Assembly (NCBI GenBank): GCA_014529385.2
Contig: CM043952.1
Location: 57,021,619 to 57,085,618 of the forward strand
DNA from: Adiantum capillus-veneris
Lineage: Eukaryota > Streptophyta > Polypodiopsida > Polypodiales > Pteridaceae
DNA length: 64,000 nucleotides
Reading direction: 5' to 3'
Shown: positions 38,333 through 50,759 of the stretch, in pieces
How positions within the stretch are numbered: position 1 is the first letter of the stretch
Layout: every line of letters starts with the position of its first letter
Made by a program: the position numbers and the translations under genes
Notes under the pieces: model-generated
Told to the model about the DNA's origin: nothing
What the model saw: the letters and a program-made list of their open reading frames with translations, nothing else
Databases searched by the model: none

Positions 38333-38964
38333 ATTACTATGAACTAAGGATCATACATGCAATATCGGCCTACGCTTGCATGCTCACATCTCCTTGTACG
38401 GGTATGGCATTGCAATGAAATGTCAGGTGTTGCTTCTACATGAGCTTAGCTTCATGTACATGTCTTTTGTGTTGTGTTTGAGAGTGTATGTGGGATGCAT
38501 CGAGTGGTTTTAGCTTCAAGGTTTAAACTTGTTTCTAAGATTGGACAAAGGTATCTATGACTAGAGAGGATTCATAGGACCTCTCATTTGTCACTTTTGG
38601 TGTAGGTAGGTAGTGGCGACGATCGTGGTTGCTCATGCAAACGAGATTTTCAAAATTGAGTTTTGGTCACAGTTTTGGGTTTGGTCATATTAGCTAAGAT
38701 ATCAAGTCTCATCAAGTTTGGAGTTTGAGTCCTCTACGGACTTTAAGAGTCTTGGTTAGCTCGCACGTAGGTTTCCTGCTATTTGCTAGATCTACCTTGT
38801 GTAGAGAGAGTGACACCTTTGTCCTCAGTGCATTGTTGTTTAGAGCATTGCATTCATTGTTTCCATGCACTAGTCAAGTCACCTACGTCCTTGGATTTAC
38901 ATATTATGCTGGTTTGAGTTCTTGCTAGAGGCTGTATCATTCGATAGCGATTTATCTACCAACA
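38333..38964 (+). repeat. Probable LTR of a Tat/Athila-like element (single copy seen)
   Basis: About 630 bp bounded on the left by a polypurine-like tract and on the right by a terminal CA followed by an Asp-type primer site. Length is close to the 643 to 661 bp LTRs of element D. No second copy was recognised. The open frame at 38725-38928 inside has no motif. Confidence 0.4.
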
Positions 38965-38965
38965 T

Positions 38966-38983
38966 TGGCACGGTTGCTGGGGA
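38966..38983 (+). other. Relic Asp-type primer binding site
   Basis: TGGCACGGTTGCTGGGGA matches the Asp-tRNA site TGGCGCCGTTGCCGGGGA at 15 of 18 positions. Confidence 0.6.
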
Positions 38984-40102
38984 CGTAGGACTTACACTAG
39001 CAAAAGAGGTCGCAATGAGGTCTTCCCATCATTTGTGTGTTATAGTTCCATTTATTTTTTTATACTTTACTTTAGACAGAGAGGTAGGGAGCCTTACTGT
39101 TTTCTCTTTGGTTGGTTTAGAAGCCCGATGTGCTTCTCAGACTTTCTGTTTAGGTTAGACGACTTTGGTTGATGGTTTTGGTGCTTGGCATTGAGTCCAC
39201 GCTTGAGTTTGCGGTTTAGCATAAGTAGGTTAGATTTGGTGATTAGGGAGTGAGTGGTAGTAGATTAGATCACCACCCACCTTTGCCATCTAGTTTTTGA
39301 GTTTTCTTTCAGTTTTAGTGTAGATTTTGTCTTTGATTTTCTTTTAGGAGTAGCAATTGGTTTAGGATATGGTTTTGGTGTTGTTGCATGCATAAAAGAT
39401 TGCATTTGAGTGCTTGATTTGACTTTGTGGTTTTGCATTGTGGCTTTTCAAATTCGGAGTTGACCTAGAGTATATATGGATGTGTAAGTGAGTTGAGGTG
39501 CTTAAATTGCAAATGCTTGCTCATACACTTGCACTAGCACTACATAGCTTGACATGTATTGATTTGGTTGTCAAATATTGAACATATTTAAGGTAAAAAA
39601 TAGCCAAGAACACATGTTTATGCTTTATTAAGTGAATCGGAGCGGGAAAATCATGGATTTCTGGTTGTACACTTGCAAAGATGAGGTTTAAGGTGGTTGC
39701 AGTATTTTTGTTGTCATATGTCTTGAAAATTGCAGGTTAGGTAAGTGTGCACGTCTTTGACTAGGTCAGGTAGAGCAAAAATGATCATATCTTGCAAGGA
39801 AACCATCATTTGGAGGTGCACAAAGGCCAAAAGAACCTCCAGGTGACAAGGAATCTAAGCCAACACTCACAAGTGCAAAATTCTAGAGGTGGCACGAACT
39901 GCATTAGGTGGCACCATGCTCAAAATTGCATTTTGATTATGCCACTAGGTGCTCCTTGATTTGGACTATCCATTGATACCCACCAAATTTCATTTGGTTG
40001 CCTAAATCTCTCTAGATCTAAGATTTTGTGTGCGTTAGACTGAGAAGAAAAAGGGCCTTTTCATAGGGTTTTTGAGCTCCAAATTCAGTGGGCATAGGCT
40101 CA
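38984..40102 (+). other. No gene seen; ends in the left target duplication of D
   Basis: Probably leader sequence of the decayed element that follows the primer-site relic. No open frame with motifs. The last five bases gctca (40098-40102) pair with ggtca (60224-60228), with one mismatch, as the D target duplication. Confidence 0.5.
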
Positions 40103-40433
40103 TGTTAACCCTCACGGCTCACGGACACCCTATCACCTACGAGACGGACGTTGTAACCTACGGCGGACATTGTATTATTTATTGGTAGAGTCAGGTACAG
40201 GGCTTGTCGGTCCAATAGGAAAGAGTAAGAGTGATTGCCGATGAGAGGCGCACTCTAATTGGAACATTCAAGGGATTAGTTGGCTAAGCATGGGCGCCCA
40301 AGTGTGAATGGGGCGAGCTCATATAAAAGTCAACTAAACCTAAAATTCACTCATTCTCTCATTTGTGCAATAGAAGAGTGCTCTTGCTCCATCTCCATCT
40401 TCTTCTTCTTCATCTCCGTGTGTGTGTGTGTAT

Positions 40434-40527
<94 letters not shown>

Positions 40528-40763
40528 TCGAGCATTGCGACGACGGCACGACGGCGGCGAGGCGGTTGAGCGCGGCGAAGCGGTGGCTCCTTCTTCTTCG
40601 CGGCGAGGAATCCTCCACGAAGCAAGCGTAGAGCGGTGAGTGACACACCATCGCCTTCTTTGAACCTACTAGTTTAGGCTTGTTGTGTGCTTGGAGCCAT
40701 TTATGGCTCGCACACGGTGTATCGGCAAGTTCCTTGCATTGACACGTGCGACATACGCACACA
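40103..40763 (+). repeat. Element D 5' LTR
   Basis: 661 bp, TG to CA. It contains a TATA-like catataaaag at about 40319-40328, a GT tract at about 40418-40431 and a (GA)n tract at about 40436-40524. The end is GCGACATACGCACACA. Confidence 0.93.
40319..40328 (+). promoter_or_regulatory. TATA-like box in LTR D
   Basis: The sequence catataaaag is conserved at 59799-59808 in the other LTR. It is the best candidate core promoter of the element. Confidence 0.45.
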
Positions 40764-40767
40764 TTTT

Positions 40768-40785
40768 TGGCACCGTTGCCGGGGA
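40768..40785 (+). other. Element D primer binding site (Asp tRNA type)
   Basis: TGGCACCGTTGCCGGGGA, four bases after the LTR, matches the Athila/Tat Asp-tRNA site TGGCGCCGTTGCCGGGGA at 17 of 18 positions. Confidence 0.9.
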
Positions 40786-41574
40786 ATGCCGTGCATTAAG
40801 CTCGAGTAGCACTCTGTGCTTTTCGGTGGTGCAATTTCAATTATAGGAAAGGTAGGGAAGGAGTGTGTGTGTGTTGAGAAGAGGGATTTGGTGTTATACT
40901 GTGTGTTTTTTTGTTAATGGAGTTTTCAAAGGTACTGTGTTTATTCTCTGTGTATTAAGGTAGTTAGTTTTCTTTGTTAATGGAGATTTCAAAGGTGCTG
41001 TGTTTATTCTCTGTGTATTAAGATAGTTAGTTTTCTGTGTAGAGTAAGTAGGAAGTAGATTAGTGAGAGTTAATAGAGTGTGTTAGTGTGTAAGTGTGTA
41101 AGTGTAGGTGTATTAGTTAGAAGTAGGTAGATAGAGAGTGTGTGTGTGTGCTCTCGCGCACGCCGCGGCGACCTTATCCTTAAAAAAAAAAAAAACTATT
41201 TTTTTTAAAAAATAATAAAAAAATTTAAAGGTAGGACCGGGATCGGGAATATCTCCCAGACCCAAGCCCAAGCTCACGCTCAGGCCTAGGCCTCAGTCGC
41301 CTTTAAAAAAAACTAATTTTAGCTTCACACATAGCTAAAAATCGATTTTTTGAGGACCAACGGAACTTCAGATGCCCGAAAATTGTGCTGTAAAGCACAC
41401 AACGACCCTCCAAGTGATACACTCATTATGAGCTATCACACACGTTAATAAAAAAAATCAAACATTAAAAAAACATTAAAAACGTAAAAAACACGAGTGA
41501 AAACGGGCACTTGAAAAAGGTAAGCGGTTAACCTTCGAGGTTAATCGCCGACGCTTGAAGGGTGCCAAAGGCAC
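40786..41574 (+). other. Element D leader with a 63-bp tandem repeat
   Basis: Non-coding. Two near-identical 63-bp units (about 40912-40974 and 40975-41037) begin tgttaatggag and end tagttagttttct. Short GT-rich and A/T runs follow, then the gag ATG at 41575. Confidence 0.75.
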
Positions 41575-44500
41575 ATGCATCTGCGCTCTGGTCATGTGCT
41601 AGAGACGGAGCAACTAGAGAGAATCTCGACTTACGCGAGTTCTCAGTATCCACCTACTTTAGGTTCCGGGCCCTCAGCGGGGACCCAAGGTATTACAAAC
41701 CAAGACCCGAACATAACGGCTAGTGACTCTTCCTCTGACTACAACGTCATGGAGGGTTTCCCAATGCCTAATCCCGATAGCTCGAGCCAAGACATGCATT
41801 CCATGGGTCCTCGGTCCGGGCCGAGTGTGCTTAGCCGCCTAAAGGAAACCTTTAGTACAGCCACTCGCTCCAAACATGGAGCTAATGATGTAAATGAGGG
41901 GGGTGGGGAAGTAAATTCTCCATTCGTGACAAACATAGACCCTATACCGTTACAGAATGTGCACGTGAATACTTCATTCACTGCACCTCCTGACTCTTCA
42001 GAGTTATTTCCCTCCGAGGTCATATATTACCCGATGGTAGAAGCCTTGCCTAAGGGCAAGAGGTTGAGCGATATATCCTTGCAGCGAGGGAAAAGGAAGT
42101 CGAGAGCTTACGCAAGGCGGAGCAACGAAGAGAGTTTAAAAGCGAAAGCTCCTATGTCAATATCCTTGCTAAAAGAGCAATCAAGTGCTCCTGATTTAGC
42201 AACCGCTAAGGGCCAACCCCTAGAAAGCAACATTGCATCTAGCTCAAAGGACACCCCTAGCACCTCAATCCTAGATGAAGTGTTCTTAAATGAGAACTGG
42301 GAGTACGAATTACAAACAGAGACTCTGACCGAACTATACATAGGTCACACCTATCACGTGGGTTGGCTAGATGTTCTACAATCCACAATGGGTGCTACTA
42401 CTGTGGAGGATCAACAACAAAGAGTTTGTGAGGTCATCCATAGGGTCATTGAGCTAGAGAGACAGAACAAGGGGATCGACATGCCTTCAACGGGTCTCAT
42501 GAGATTATTGGATACAGGGAAGGCTAAACAACCGACCTTATCGCAAATGGAGACTCCCTCGGTAAGTCCGATGGATCCCCCATATGTTGTTTCTCCAGGG
42601 GTCTCAGTGCAATCTGAGCCCACAAGTGATAGCTTCACGTTTCCAAGTCTAGCTCATCTTTTCCTTGATGAAACCACGGCTACCATGCCTACCCCAATGA
42701 TGGGCATGCCAAGAAACACGCCATGGACCTCATTTGTTAGTAAAGCACCGCTACATGGTAGCTCAATGCCTACAATAGTACCTACAAGTGTGTAGCAATC
42801 GTATGCACCTATGGGTCATGGTACTCATGTAGTCTCTACTCCTCCCATTGTCTCAACTACCTATGCTCCACAACCACAACACCCAAGTTCTTATTTCCAT
42901 GGGACTATACCGGCTAGCATTAGCATGTCACATCCAACGTCTGCTATGCCTAGGGCCACCCATATGAACTATGGACCACCACATGGCACAACATCATACC
43001 CAACGTGGAGCCCAAGGGCTTCCTATGCGCCAAGCCCAATGCCAATACCTACTCCACATGTAGTCTCTGGAGCACCTTCACCCACAGTGCCTGCTCACTT
43101 AGGTGACTTGGCAACATTTGCTCAAGCTATTGGTCGATCTATTGCTGAGAATATGCGTAACACGCCTGATAGAGAGCCTAGAAGTAAGGCAGTACAAATA
43201 GCCAAGATCACACAAAAATTTAGTGGAGACGGGGATGTGAGAAAGCATATCAAAGTGTTTGAACAAATATACGATTCTCTAGGAGAACACAATGACCTAC
43301 ATAAGAGCAATGCTTTAAGCTTAACCTTAAGTGGAAAGGCTGGGGATTGGTATAGAACCCTAAGGGTGGAAGAAAAAACGATTTACCCTACTCTTAGGAG
43401 ACTGTTCTTAAAAGAATACATACGAGAGGGAGTGCTTTGGGGTGTAGCCTCTCAGCTCCAGAAAGCCCAACGAGAGGAAGGAGAGTCGGTGAGAGACTTT
43501 ATAAGTCGCTTGAAGCATTTGAATTCTCGTTGTAATCCAAATGAGCGCTTCAACAATAACCAATTGCTTGATAGATTCATTAGGGGATTACGACATGAGG
43601 ATATCTACAATGGCCTAGTCATTACAGGTATCACCACTTGGGAAGCAGTCACCACCAATGCGATCCAATTGGAGGATAATTTCATGATTAAAGGAGAAAG
43701 AGTGTCTGTTGAGACTAAATCTATTAGCTCGCAAGCATCAGGGCATCAGCCAATGACCCTAAAGCCTATTGCTAAGGAGCCAACGATATCTGAGATGACT
43801 TTAGCAGATCTCACCAAGGTTATTCAAGAGAGTCTTAGAGACAATCGGGCTCCGCAAAACAATCATATGTATCCAAGAAGGGAGTAGCAATGGTGCTCAG
43901 TATGCTATGGACCGCATAGTACCAGTGAATGCCCTACTTTTAGAGTAAAATTCAATGGGAACTGCAATGCATGTGGAAGGTATGGTCATCAAGCTAAGGA
44001 TTGCATAGTATTTAAGCACACGATGGCCGATAGACCAACCTTAGCATGGACAAACACACCTCGAGTGCCTGCATTGATGCCGACCCCACCTCTTGAACAA
44101 ACAGCACAACACTTGGTCCCTAGGGCCCAAAATGTTGTTCAAACAACACCCTTACCACCTCCAGGGTTAGGACCGCAACCACCACATCCGAGAATCACTT
44201 CTGTGAATCAACTCGGTTGTGAGTCATCTATTTCTTGTTTGGAAGGCTGTGAGGAAGATATAGATCCTAATATTGCCTATGGGATGGATGTGCTTGAAGA
44301 AAGTCCACAATACTATATGGAGGACTATTGGGGATAAGTCAAACCTATATATCAAGTAGCTGCTCTTGCGGCAAGAGGCCAAAATATCAATTACACTGCT
44401 AAGAGACCACCTCTTCAATGCTATGAGTGTGGAGGTCCACATCGTGTAGCTGAGTGTCCTATTAGGCTACAAAAGAACGCCACACTAATGCAAACCAATC

Positions 44501-45009
44501 AAGTGAGCACGTCTACAATGCCGATACTCATGTGTAATCGATGTGGCATAGATCATTTGATTGCCCAATGTCCAAATAATCCAAATGCACCGAAGATCAT
44601 GCCATTAAACTTGATTGAAGTTACCGAGGAGCCATCACCAAGTACACCCGTGGTACCAGTAAACGTACTCACACGATCGATGCCCCAAAAACAAAATTAT
44701 ATTTTTGAGGAAAGAGACACGACATCAATTGCCCAATCTCAGAAAAAGAAGAAAACACGAAGGAAGAGATTGCAAAAAGCAGCAAAGTCTGACCCTAGTT
44801 CAAAGACCAACATAGGGACTGGTGACGACCCCGTATATATGAACGACGCTGAAGAAGATTCTGATTCAAGTGAAACCATGGAGACCAAAACGACCACTAA
44901 CATAGAAACCAACAAGGAAGATCTTCATAGCCACAATGGCCAGGATCCAAAAAGAAGAAAGGAACTTATCCAAACCCTACAGAGGAGATCGAGCGAGTCA
45001 AGCAATTAA
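41575..45009 (+). pseudogene. Element D gag with four zinc knuckles, three internal stops
   Basis: One frame of about 1145 codons opens with MHLRSG, the usual start of Athila/Tat gag. A long, low-complexity N-terminal region is followed by the capsid domain at 43195-43700 (GKAGDWYRTLR, FLKEYI, NQLLDRFIRGL). Four knuckles follow: CSVCYGPHSTSEC, CNACGRYGHQAKDC (canonical), CYECGGPHRVAEC and CNRCGIDHLIAQC. The first, third and fourth have CX2CX3HX4C spacing, one residue short. In-frame stops are TAG 42793-42795, TAG 43885-43887 and TAA 44335-44337, with the same frame open on both sides each time. A basic, coiled C-terminal part ends at TAA 45007-45009. It would build the particle and bind RNA. 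Confidence 0.85.
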
Positions 45010-45542
45010 GGAGTTTGGTAGAAGATACCCAAAGGGATCTAGAACCAACACCTAGGAAGATCCAGATTACAAAAACCGTGTTCCCTACGCAACAAAAACC
45101 TCACCAAGTCCATAGACCCTTGGACATACCTAGTGTCATCCAAGAATAAAGTGACTTAAAGTCACGGGAAAGTGGGCGTACTCACTTCTTGATGGAAAGA
45201 ATGTTTACAGAGGGACTACTTGATCCTATCGAAGAAATGGAGATCCCATCTTCCCCGTGTGAAGGGACTGAAGTCCAAAATGTCCCTTTAAACATTGCAA
45301 ATTGATGGATTTCATGTCTTCAGAAGTTAGAACCACCATCATGTCAAAACTATATAAAGACCCTGAGCTAGTCTCAGCTCTTCGAGCCTTTCTCAATGGA
45401 GAACTGAAGTTTGGGCTACCACAATTTGCACAGATGGATGGAGCTGGGGAGATGCCAATAGAGGAGGAACACTTAGATCCACAACCCAGATCCACAACCC
45501 AACCTAGATGATAACCTTGTTATAGAAATACCTGTTAACAAG
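45010..45542 (+). pseudogene. Element D gag-protease linker, decayed
   Basis: Between gag and protease lie broken open pieces, including 45302-45511 (FMSSEVRTTIM, ELVSALRAFL), which looks like a helical spacer. No known domain. Confidence 0.4.
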
Positions 45543-45947
45543 TTGGGACAATACTTTGAGGGTGATGAATCCAATGCGACCATACCAATCACTACTAAGG
45601 GATTAATTGTGAAGGGAATCTTTGATGGTGGCGCTGGGGTAAGCATTGTGACTAAAAATTGCTGGGAAACTATGGGAAGACCTCACCTTGCGACCACAAC
45701 CATAGTAGTGAAGATGGCCAATGGGTTTATTGTTAAACCTATTGGGATGCTAGAAGATCTCAAGATCAAGGTCTTTGGACATAAAATAAGAGTTACCTTC
45801 ATTGTTATGGATTTCTCCAAGAACACTATGGCATCAGAGATGATCTTAGGACGTCCTTTCATGAGGGAAGCAAAAATGGTGCATGAATGGTCCAAAACCA
45901 TGTCTACCTGCAGTTCCAAGATTCTGTCATTCGAGTGGATCTTGTGA
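45543..45947 (+). pseudogene. Element D aspartic protease
   Basis: The frame has IFDGGAGVSIV with the catalytic Asp at 45624-45626 and the late motif EMILGRPFM, spacing typical of retroelement proteases. DGGAG in place of D[ST]GA also occurs in element E. A one-base shift near 45890 moves the reading to the frame 45887-46501. It would cut the gag polyprotein. No RT follows, which is the key oddity of this element. Confidence 0.8.
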
Positions 45948-46501
45948 TGGATCGAGCACATCCTCTAGGAAACAGGTTTATAATTGATCATAGATCTGAC
46001 ACCACAGTTCACTCGGCCCCATTGCAGTATTGTTACACGTGTAAAGCGGACGCTGATGTTGGGGAAGATTCTCCTTATATGGATCTACTACCTGGGATGA
46101 CTGAGTCGGACAATGTGGATTGGGTCCACCTAGCAGCAACCATAGACACTTGGGGAAATAGGGGGACAACCTGGGTAACACCTGAGGGGGATGAAATGCC
46201 CGTACCGTTAAATATGCTACAAGCAATACATATAGCTTCTGACAAGACTCATTGTAATATAACAAAGAAAACATACAAGTGGGTCCCTAAAGCTTCTTTA
46301 GCGACCATACTAGTGCTAAAAAACAAAAGCTTTGTAAGAAACGTTCCACTCGCTCCAAGAAATGTAAAGAAATGTTGCGTTGGATTCCTAAACGACTATT
46401 GGAAGCCCAAGGCTACTATCAAGGAAATGATCAAATCTGGGTGCCAAAACGTGAATTGTGTTCTTACCTATCACCTGACCCATGTGAGCCCAATCCCGTA
46501 G
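45887..46501 (+). pseudogene. Element D post-protease tail (unknown)
   Basis: Reads from NHVYLQFQDSVI, the natural end of the protease region, into about 190 residues with scattered Cys, Trp and Lys (YKWVPKASLATILVLKNKS). No RT or other known motif. Open stretches continue weakly to about 46860 in a Ser/Pro-rich composition. Function unknown. Confidence 0.45.
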
Positions 46502-47406
46502 CTCCAAAATGAATCAACAATTGTGGAAAGAAAAACATCACAGAATGCTACACACCCGCTTCAGCAGAGCCAGTTTGGGTACCGAAGAAAGAACGATTTG
46601 TTCCACCTAGCTCAGGAGGTGGGGAGTCCCATGAAGCTTCTAGCTCCTCATATAATGCATCCATAGAGGTAAAAGCTTCTCCACAGCCTCCACCTACAAT
46701 AGTGGACCTCCATAAAGCTACAAAGGAATCCACACCTCCTAGTGTTCAGGAATCACCTGATGAACTACTTCAAGTTCGATCCTGGGAGAGTACCTTACCA
46801 CCCTTGCAACTCGACGAGGCACCTATGGTAATAGAAAACTAATGGCAAAAATCCCCACCTCTTACCAACTGGAATAATTGGTTTCAAAGGGTGACAAGCT
46901 CATTTCAAACGGTATGATCTACCCAAGGAAGGGGGAGTGTTTGATGACAGTCATCATTCACTTGCTTCCCTCTCAACCTTTCTCCCTGACCTCTTAATCT
47001 CCAATCTTAGGGAATGTACATATAATGCCTTATACTCATAAAAAAAAATAAAAATAAAGAGCAAGAGTAATTAGCAAACGAGTGTGCACAATAAAAGTCA
47101 AAACATTGACCCAGACCTACACATTCACATCGGGTACATAGAAACAGATACCTATGTCATCAAACACCTTTGATCCTCGTCACTCGAGTAATGGAGGGTA
47201 GGAAGGATGAGTACAATAGGAGTGTTTCTGCTTTAGAGTGGAGTGATTAGCAAAGTTCCTTTTTCCCACTGATGTGCCTCCTAGAGGTATTCTTTGTGTT
47301 TCTTAGTGTGTACAGGAACGTGTTGCTGTTGTTAGGATTTGGACCTTCATGGAATCTTTATCTCGACTCACTCTTCAAATCAAGCGCGACCATCAACACA
47401 AACAGG
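46502..47406 (+). other. Element D non-coding region left of E, with an internal G-rich tract
   Basis: The first 350 bp have weak Ser/Pro-rich coding character. The tract ggaagggggagtg at about 46924-46936 looks like a polypurine tract, though the real one lies at 59568-59580. The stretch ends in acagg (47402-47406), the left target duplication of E. Confidence 0.5.
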
Positions 47407-47876
47407 TGTAGATGGCTGGCGCGTCACCATGTGGGAACGTGTTCTTAGAAGATGGGCATTGAATCACTTAGTAATTACTAAAGTAATTACTACGGTAAAC
47501 CCGAAGCATATAAATAGGGCCCATTACTTTGATATCGGGTTGGCAATTGTTATCACTTGTATTAGCGCTTTGGGCTATAATTGCACTCGAGCATCAGTGG
47601 CAGTATCATCGGCTACACTTTCTCTCTCTGTAATCATATTCACTGTAATCTCAATCATGATATATATATATTCTAGTGATACTGACTTCTCAACAATCTT
47701 CTGAATCTGAATCTGAACTTTATTCCAGTCTTTAAGTCTGATTCTCATTTCAGTATTCATATTTCAGTCTAGTCACTGATTTCTGTCTAGTCTGCTGTCT
47801 GAACTCTTCCTACTCTAAGTAGTTGAAATCCTTCAACACTGGAATTAGCTGTCTCAAGCGATCAGCTCCAATTCCA
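47407..47876 (+). repeat. Element E 5' LTR
   Basis: Contains twin gtaattac words, a TATA box (tataaatag, 47509-47517) and a (TA) run. A 121-codon frame crosses it and is also open in the other LTR, but its hydrophobic product has no motif. Confidence 0.93.
47509..47517 (+). promoter_or_regulatory. TATA box in LTR E
   Basis: tataaatag is a consensus plant TATA box, conserved at 58052-58060. Two gtaattac words just upstream are also conserved. Confidence 0.6.
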
Positions 47877-47879
47877 TTT

Positions 47880-47894
47880 TGGCGATCACGTGGC
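47880..47894 (+). other. Element E primer binding site
   Basis: TGGCGATCACGTGGC lies three bases after the LTR end. It begins with TGG as required but matches neither the Met nor the Asp type; the tRNA is not identified. Confidence 0.6.
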
Positions 47895-47948
47895 TAGAGC
47901 TGAAGCTCGTTGACTGAAAGACTCTTCTCCCAGTTGAAGTTTTCAGCA

Positions 47949-50759
47949 ATGGCACCAAAATCCAATCGTGGCTGGAAATCTACCAATCGTGTGGACCCCA
48001 TTCCTGAGGAGTCAGGAAGAGAGTCTGATCCCAAGCAAGAGAAAATGACTGACACTGAGGCTCAGGAGGAGCATAGTCAGGCTGATGAGGCGCAGGACTC
48101 ACAGCATTCTAGTCATTCTCGACGCAGACGGGCAGAACGGGAAGCACGAAAGGCAAAGAGTTCCAAGAGTTCTCAGTCTCGCCAGAACGATGAGCATATC
48201 AAAGGCAGAAAGGGAAGTCACCGAACTTCTAGCAAGCAAAACAGAGAGGATACTGAGACTGAGACAGAGACAGAGATTGATTGGGATACTGACACTGACA
48301 AATGCAAGAAGGCTCCCAAGCGTCAGTCTGAAGCCAAGAAGCGAACTGGTGGAATTAACAGTAATCGACATGATTACTCCGCTTCCCTGAAGATTTCCTT
48401 TCCCATGTTCAAAGGAGGGAAAAAGGATGATCCTGATGTTCACATACAAGCTTTTGAGCAGTATGCTGAACTAAAAAACATTGATGAAGATGATTGGGGG
48501 GAATACTTTCCACAAACCTTGAAGGAAGCAGCAAGGAAATGGTATTACCATTACCCTACATGCCAACTGAGATCATATAATAAATTACTTAAGGACTTCA
48601 GGTTAGAATATTCCGACAATCGAGGAGATGAGGATATTCTCTGTGAATTGGATCAGATCAAACAACGGAATTTGTTAGTCCGCAGCTATGTAGAAAAGAT
48701 CAAAGAATTGACTAGACAACTGCAAGAACCACCGTCTGAGAAAAGATTAAGGGCATGGTTTCTGAATGGGTTCAGAAGCAAGAAGCTGAGAGAACAGGAA
48801 GTACCAGCCCCTACAAAGAAATTCAATGACCTGGTCCAACGAGCATTAAAACTGGAACAGCAGGCTAAGAAAGAAAAAATCCACAAGAAGTGAAGGACCA
48901 GTAGCAGTAGTTCGGCTACTGAAGCTTCTGATTCTAGTGCAACATCCAGCAGTTCCGAGAGCAGTTCCAATGAACGGACAAAGGACAAATCAAAGAAAGG
49001 ATCATGGACCAAGAAAATTGAAGAAATGGCTAGGCAGATTGCAGAGATTAGCCACACAAGACAGCCAGTCCGAAAGATGGAGACTTGGTGTTCAAGATGT
49101 AAATCCAAGGACCATATCTCCACGGAATGTCCACAATGTACCTACTGCAAGGCCTTCGGTCACCTATGGAATAATTGTGGCATCCGAATTCACCATTTTA
49201 AGAAAGGTAAAGATCTATCAGTGGTTGCCTACACTGAACCAATGAAGACAGAGCCAATAAAAGTAGCCCAAGAAGAAGGACCAGGTACTAGTGGTACTGG
49301 TCAAGGACGAGGCAGATACCAACCAGGAATGGGCAGAGGAAGAGGAAGAGGCAACTTCCAGACCAGAAGCATATATTGCTATACCTGTGGGAAGTATGGT
49401 CATTTTGCAGCCCAATGTCCAGATGCACTGATAACAACTGCTACTGAGGCTAAGGCACCAGAGCCAGTCCCAGTCAGAGTAGTTACCAGGAGCAAAGGAG
49501 TGATCATTGAAGAGATTCCTGACATTTCAGAAGTACCAGCCAACTCCAACAGTCGCAAGTGGGCCCAACAAAGGGAAGTTTGGAAGGCCAAGGGTAAGGA
49601 AAAGGTGGTAGATGAGTGGCAAGAGCAGCGGGAACTAGCAGCTAAAATCACAGAGGATTTAGCTAAGAAGCTGCCAGAGCAGCCAGAAAGTTTCGAGGCT
49701 AGAGTCATTCAAAAGATACCAGCCCAATCGACTGATAAAGATCAGTCAGTACCGGCCATGACAGAGACCATGCTGGCTGTGGTACATAGACTAGTTGGTG
49801 AGATGGAAGAGGAAGGAAAGAGTAGAAGTACTGCTAAAGAAGAATGGCAGTATGAGAACACTAGCTCTTCAAGCTCTGACAATCAGTCTGACCAGGAGCA
49901 AGAGGAAATTTAGGTTAAAATTTGTGATAGAATCCAGAAGCTGACTGTAGAGCTGGAGGATATGAGAAAGACCTTACCTGAGGTGGCCAACTTTATCAGG
50001 CAGCGTAGGAAGACTGAGGCAGACGCCAGAACAGTAGACCTGATGGCTGTCCGGGATGATGAAGTTCTACTTATTCAGGTAGATTACAAGGTTAGGAAGC
50101 AGTGGGAACCTCTCTCAAGTGTCATACTGGATGGAGGAGCAGGAGTCAATATAATGGGAGCCCATCTTCAACAAAGAATGGGTATCACCAACATGAAACC
50201 AGCACCATTCAAAGTAAGAATGGCAGATCATCGAGTCGTACAAGCAACCGGCATGATTGAAAACATGCAGATAAGAGTGGGGAGGGAAAAATTCAAAACT
50301 AGTTTCCTAGTTTTGGATGTGCAGGGCGCATATGGAATGCTATTAGGCCGCCCATGGTTAAGAACAGCACATGCTGTTCATGACTACGCAAACCAGACTT
50401 TAACCATAGAAGGGGCCAGTGGAAGAATCAAAATCCAGACCAACAACACTAGGAGCTGGAAAAAGGAACTGAGGCCGAAGGAGTTGTGTCAGAAATACCG
50501 AGCTAAGAAAATTGAGCGAATGCTGGCAGCAATGAACATCTTTCCTTTGGCAGAAATTGATTTGAATGCAATCCTACTAAACAAAGAGCAAGCTGACAAG
50601 CAGAAGAAACAATTCCCTGACCAATTCACTGAAGTCAATACAAAGGAAAGAACCGTTCAGCTAACTGGAAGAATGGAGGAACCAGCTGATACTGATATAA
50701 TGGAAGAATCAACATGTCAGAAGAATATCCACCTGATCAGAATAACGATTCAAAAATGA
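47949..50759 (+). pseudogene. Element E gag and protease, two internal stops
   Basis: ATG 47949 (MAPKSNRG) starts a single frame. An Arg/Ser/Glu-rich N-terminus leads to the capsid domain (FPMFKGGKKDD, EAARKWYYHYP, FLNGFRSKKL). TGA at 48891-48893 interrupts before three canonical CX2CX4HX4C knuckles (CSRCKSKDHISTEC, CTYCKAFGHLWNNC, CYTCGKYGHFAAQC), with an RGRGRGR stretch before the third. TAG 49911-49913 interrupts again. The protease has LDGGAGVNIMG (Asp 50130-50132) and LLGRPWLRTA. The frame ends at 50759, overlapping the pol frame by 46 nt in the -1 direction. Confidence 0.88.

Noticed and set aside
46924-46936. Internal polypurine-like tract in D as the start of another LTR
   Set aside because: No second copy of the following sequence was found and the true tract abuts the LTR at 59568-59580.
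47339-47704. 121-codon hydrophobic frame in LTR E, also open at 57950-58247
   Set aside because: It is conserved only because the two LTRs are copies of each other; it spans the TATA box and has no motif.
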